From positions 4,293,501-4,357,500 of the forward strand of contig NZ_UFSM01000001.1 of NCBI RefSeq assembly GCF_900445235.1: a stretch of 64,000 nt of DNA, read 5' to 3'. Shown here in pieces: positions 60,706 to 64,000 of the stretch. Position 1 is the stretch's first letter. Each line of letters begins with the position of its first letter. The notes under the pieces are model-generated. The model was not told the DNA's origin. It made no database searches and saw only the letters and a list, made by a program, of their open reading frames with translations. This DNA is from Aminobacter aminovorans (lineage in GTDB: Bacteria > Pseudomonadota > Alphaproteobacteria > Rhizobiales > Rhizobiaceae). Position numbers and translations under genes: made by a program.

Positions 60706-62247
60706 TCAGCCCTGATTGAGCGGCAGGGCGACGAAGCGGTTGGAGTCCTCGCGGCTGATCTGGAACAGGACGGCCTTGCGGCCCGCCTTCTCCGCCTGGT
60801 CGAGCGCCTTGGTGACGTCGGACGCCGACTGGACCTCGACGGCATTGACCGCAGTGATCACGTCGCCGGCCTGAATGCCACGGTCGGCGGCGTCGCTGGA
60901 GGGGTCGACATCGGTGATGACGAGGCCCTTGCCGTCCTCGGAACGGGTCACGGTCAGGCCGAGGTCAGCCAAGGTGCTCGGCTCGGCCGGCGACGACGGC
61001 TGGTCGGCCGAGGCCTTCTTGTCGCCGCCCGGGATCTCGCCGAGGTTGACCTTCAGGGTTTCGGCCTTGCCGTTGCGCCAGACGGTGACGTCGACCGACT
61101 TTCCTGGCGTGATGCCGGCGATGAGGCGCGACAGTTCCTTCGGCGAGCCGACGTCCTGGCCATTGACACCGGTGATGATGTCGCCGGCGACGATACCCGC
61201 CTGCTTGGCCGGGCCGGCGTCCTGGGCGCTCGCCACGAGCGCACCCTTCTCGGTCTTCAGGCCGAGCGATTCCGCGACATCAGCGGTCACAGGCTGAATT
61301 TCCACGCCGAGCCAGCCACGCTGCACGCTGCCACTCTTCATCAGGTCCTGGACCACCTGCTTGGCGGTCGAGGCCGGGATGGCGAAGGCGATGCCGACAT
61401 TGCCGCCCGAGGGCGAGAAGATGGCGGTGTTGATGCCGACGACTTCGCCATTCAGGTTGAAGGCGGGGCCGCCCGAATTGCCGCGGTTGACCGCTGCGTC
61501 GATCTGCAGGAAGTCGTCATAAGGACCGGCGCCGATATCGCGGCCACGGGCCGAGACGATGCCGGCAGTGACAGTGCCGCCGAGGCCGAACGGATTGCCG
61601 ACGGCAACGACCCAGTCGCCGACGCGAACCTTGGCGTCATCGGCAAAGCCGACATAGGTGAACTTGGTGCTGGCATCGACCTTGAGCACGGCCAGATCGG
61701 TGCGCGGATCGGTGCCGATCAGCTTGGCGTCGTATTCCTTGCCGTCATCGGTGACCACCGTATAGGCGGTGCCATCCGAAACGACGTGGTTGTTGGTGAC
61801 GAGATAGCCGTCCTCGGAGATGAAGAAGCCCGAACCCTGCGCCACTGGACGCGGCTTCTGGCTGCCGTCACGACGGTTGAAGCGCGGACGATCCTGGTTG
61901 CCGTTGCCGTTGCCGTTGCCGTCCTGGCCGAACTGGCGGAAGAAGCGCTTCAGCGGGTGATTGTCGGGCAGATTGTCGAAACCCTGCTGGTCGGAGAAAG
62001 GCGACGAACCGGTGTCGGCAGCCGGGTCGATCCGGGCCTTGACCTGCACGCTGACGACAGCCGGCGAGACCTGCTGGACGACGTCGGCAAAGCCGGGTGC
62101 CTGGGGCGCTTCGACGCGCACAGCCTCGGCGTAGACGGGGGCCGTTCCGCCGGTGACGGCGCCGAAGCCGATCGCGCCCGCCAGGGCGACGGATGCAGCG
62201 GCAGCCATGAGACGCTTGCGAGAACGCGAAAGGGGGGTGGTGCTCAT
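60706..62247 (-). CDS. degP: Do-family periplasmic serine protease (DegP)
   Basis: Protease/chaperone for misfolded envelope proteins. The 513-aa product has a signal peptide (cut near PVYA, about residue 40), catalytic triad His154 (VTNNHVV), Asp184 (DPRTDLAVLKV) and Ser258 (NRGNSGGPAF), and two PDZ domains (GWLGVEIQPVTADVAESLGL and LGLTVTRSEDGKGLVITDV). A Gly/Asn-rich loop (GQDGNGNGNGNQDR, about 107-120) resembles the LA loop. In Rhizobiales it commonly sits between cycL (ccmH) and a two-component pair. Confidence 0.95.
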   Translation of the reverse strand: MSTTPLSRSRKRLMAAAASVALAGAIGFGAVTGGTAPVYAEAVRVEAPQAPGFADVVQQVSPAVVSVQVKARIDPAADTGSSPFSDQQGFDNLPDNHPLKRFFRQFGQDGNGNGNGNQDRPRFNRRDGSQKPRPVAQGSGFFISEDGYLVTNNHVVSDGTAYTVVTDDGKEYDAKLIGTDPRTDLAVLKVDASTKFTYVGFADDAKVRVGDWVVAVGNPFGLGGTVTAGIVSARGRDIGAGPYDDFLQIDAAVNRGNSGGPAFNLNGEVVGINTAIFSPSGGNVGIAFAIPASTAKQVVQDLMKSGSVQRGWLGVEIQPVTADVAESLGLKTEKGALVASAQDAGPAKQAGIVAGDIITGVNGQDVGSPKELSRLIAGITPGKSVDVTVWRNGKAETLKVNLGEIPGGDKKASADQPSSPAEPSTLADLGLTVTRSEDGKGLVITDVDPSSDAADRGIQAGDVITAVNAVEVQSASDVTKALDQAEKAGRKAVLFQISREDSNRFVALPLNQG

Positions 62248-62365
62248 TGTCTCTGATCCTCTTGAACAGGATGCAGTGGAGTCGCATCCGTTGGTTCAAG
62301 AGATAGAGAAGCTCACATTACGCCACCATTTCCGAAGCATGAAACTTTCGTAATGTTGGCTTGGC

Positions 62366-62833
62366 TCACACGTCCTTGTTCAGGATCGCTTCGAGCGCTG
62401 CCTGCTCGTCCTTGGTCAGCCCTGCAGGCTCCTGCCTGCGGCGCGATCGGGCCGACAGCAAGACGAAGGCGCCACCGCCGAGCAGGAGCAGCACCGGCGT
62501 GCCCCACAGCAAGGCGTTGCGCAGGTTGAACTGCGGCTTGAGCAGCACGAATTCGCCATAACGCGAGACGATGTAGGCCATCACCTGCTCGTCGCTGTCG
62601 CCGGCCAGCAGCCGCTCGCGCAACAGCACCCGGAGATCGCCGGCCAGTTCGGCATCGGATTCGTCGATCGACTGGTTCTGGCAGACCATGCAGCGCAGCT
62701 CTTCCGAAAGCAGCCGCGCACGTGCCTCGAGCTTCGGATCGGCAAGCATTTCGCTGGGCTTCACCGCAAGCGCCGTTCCTGCAAACAGCAGCGCTGCGAC
62801 AAATCCCGCGATCGCCGGCAGCCGGCCGTTCAT
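62366..62833 (-). CDS. ccmH: Cytochrome c biogenesis protein CcmH/CycL
   Basis: Thioredoxin-like reductant and apocytochrome partner in system I cytochrome c maturation. The 155-aa product has a signal peptide, the redox motif LRCMVCQN with Cys48 and Cys51, the family block SDAELAGDLRVLLRERLLAG, YGEFVLLKPQFN, and a C-terminal transmembrane helix (ALLWGTPVLLLLGGGAFVLL). Its ATG overlaps the ccmF stop (ATGA). Confidence 0.95.
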   Translation of the reverse strand: MNGRLPAIAGFVAALLFAGTALAVKPSEMLADPKLEARARLLSEELRCMVCQNQSIDESDAELAGDLRVLLRERLLAGDSDEQVMAYIVSRYGEFVLLKPQFNLRNALLWGTPVLLLLGGGAFVLLSARSRRRQEPAGLTKDEQAALEAILNKDV

Positions 62834-64000
62834 GATGGCACCGCAACCGGCTTGGCGGATTTGCGCCGCGCCGGCGCGCCCACCCGCAGGCGGCGGTCGA
62901 GCAGCGAGACGAAGCCGCCCAGCATCATCACCAGCGATCCGCCCCAGATCAGCGTGACCAGCGGCTTCCACCAGACACGCACGACCACGGAGCCGTCGCC
63001 CGATTCATCGCCGAGCGAGACATAAAGCTGGCTGAGCCACATCGTCTTGATGCCCGCTTCCGTCGTCGGCATCTGGCGCACCGGATAGAAACGCTTGGAC
63101 GACATGATGACATCGCTCGGCTGCCCATTGGCGCCGAGCAGAGAGAAATGGCCCCGATCCTCGGTGAAGTTCGGCCCACGGACCGGCGTCAGCCCGTCGA
63201 AGCGCAGACTGTAGCCGGAGATTTCCACCACCTGCCCCGGCTTCATGACCAGGATCGCTTCCTTCTCGAAGGACAGCACGCCGACGATGCCGAGCAGCGT
63301 CAAGCCAAGACCGAGATGGGCGATCGCCGTGCCGAACACCGAGCGCGGCAGGCCGACGAAACGGCGCAGCGCCATCCTCGGCGCGACATTGCCGATGCCG
63401 GCCTTCAAGGCGAGATCGGTGAGCGCGCCGAGCACCAGCCAGGCCGAAAGACCAGCACCGAGAGCCGCGAACACCGAGGCGCCATCGATGAACAGATATG
63501 TCACAAGGACTGCCAGCAGGGCCGCGCCAAAGGCAAACATCAGCCGCTGCGCCACCGCAAAGACATCGCCGCGCTTCCAGGCCAGCAGCGGGCCGAACGG
63601 CACGACGACCAGAAGCGGGATCATCAGCGGGCCGAAGGTGAGGTTGAAGAACGGCTCGCCGACGGAAATCTTGTCGCCGAACAAAGCTTCGACGACCAGC
63701 GGATAGAGCGTGCCGATCAGCACGGTCGCGGTCGCGGTGGTCAGGAACAGATTGTTCAGCACCAGCGAGCCTTCGCGCGAGATCGGATGGAAGATGCCGC
63801 CGGCCGTCAGCGACGACGCCCGAAAGGCAAACAGCGCCAGCGAACCGCCGATGAACAGCGTCAGTATGCAAAGGATGAACACGCCGCGGCTCGGGTCGCT
63901 GGCAAAGGAGTGAACCGAGGTCAACACGCCCGAACGCACCAGGAATGTACCGAGCAAGGACAGCGAGAAGGTCAGGATGGCGAGCAGCAGCGTCCAGATC
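62830..64000 (-). CDS. ccmF: Cytochrome c haem lyase subunit CcmF/CycK, C-terminal part
   Basis: Polytopic inner-membrane haem-lyase component attaching haem to apocytochrome c. 389 in-frame residues of the C-terminal part are seen; the gene enters from the right edge. Landmarks: LGTFLVRSGVLTSVHSFASDPSRG, GIFHPISREGSLVLNNLFLTTATATVLIGTLYPL, the periplasmic haem-contact loop, and the last helix LIWGGSLVMMLGGFVSLLDRRLR. Overlaps ccmH by 4 bp. Confidence 0.95.
   Translation of the reverse strand, partial: IWTLLLAILTFSLSLLGTFLVRSGVLTSVHSFASDPSRGVFILCILTLFIGGSLALFAFRASSLTAGGIFHPISREGSLVLNNLFLTTATATVLIGTLYPLVVEALFGDKISVGEPFFNLTFGPLMIPLLVVVPFGPLLAWKRGDVFAVAQRLMFAFGAALLAVLVTYLFIDGASVFAALGAGLSAWLVLGALTDLALKAGIGNVAPRMALRRFVGLPRSVFGTAIAHLGLGLTLLGIVGVLSFEKEAILVMKPGQVVEISGYSLRFDGLTPVRGPNFTEDRGHFSLLGANGQPSDVIMSSKRFYPVRQMPTTEAGIKTMWLSQLYVSLGDESGDGSVVVRVWWKPLVTLIWGGSLVMMLGGFVSLLDRRLRVGAPARRKSAKPVAVPS

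Overview
The window is GC-rich, gene-dense DNA from an alphaproteobacterium of the order Hyphomicrobiales (Rhizobiales), most like Phyllobacteriaceae (Mesorhizobium/Aminobacter type). The evidence is gene content (rsh, rpoZ, two rhizobial-type porins, AMP nucleosidase, the ccmF-ccmH-degP-response regulator-sensor kinase-glnE block) and palindromic intergenic elements of the RIME type. These taxonomic statements rest on recognising protein families by eye; no search was run.

Layout. 1-9.8 kb: stringent-response rsh (cut by the left edge), rpoZ, an NYN-domain/UDG pair, a tandem pair of small secreted proteins with matching palindromes and terminators, a TonB-like small protein, smpB, dapA, a soluble lytic transglycosylase and an alpha/beta hydrolase. 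9.9-14 kb: two related porins facing away from each other around tRNA-Ser(GCT), then a lone tyrosine recombinase and a palindromic repeat. 14.2-20 kb: a PLP aminotransferase, then a type I secretion cassette (CAP-domain substrate candidate, ABC transporter, membrane-fusion protein). 20-27 kb: leucine/isovalerate catabolism (TetR regulator, isovaleryl-CoA dehydrogenase, both methylcrotonoyl-CoA carboxylase subunits), split by a PcfJ-like gene on the other strand. 27-34 kb: YitT membrane protein, 1-Cys peroxiredoxin, orphan amino-acid-type binding protein, DUF1353 protein, several small or secreted proteins, a GST. 34-44.7 kb: AMP nucleosidase, an unrecognised 386-aa protein, DUF922 protein, EEP-family protein, ETF-QO, a family-4 UDG, a helix-turn-helix regulator with a divergent membrane protein, a Stealth-type phosphotransferase. 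44.8-54.8 kb: EamA transporter coupled to a form-II CoxL-type molybdenum hydroxylase, aminopeptidase N, a PAS histidine kinase, a frameshifted beta-lactamase-family gene. 54.9-64 kb: EF-hand protein, then the leftward block ccmF (cut by the right edge)-ccmH-degP-response regulator-kinase-glnE.

How genes work together. IVD passes electrons to ETF, and ETF-QO (encoded 18 kb away with a MerR-style promoter candidate) passes them to quinone, so 20-27 kb and 38.8-40.5 kb are functionally linked. The CAP protein has no visible Sec signal and sits directly before the ABC/MFP pair, so it is the likely cargo. The degP-kinase-regulator-glnE block joins envelope protein quality control, a two-component system and control of glutamine synthetase. 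The most unusual places are the type I cassette with a non-RTX cargo, the duplicated small secreted proteins, the 127-bp exact inverted repeat carried by the two porins, the PcfJ-like gene inside the leucine pathway, and the CoxL-type gene translationally coupled to a transporter.
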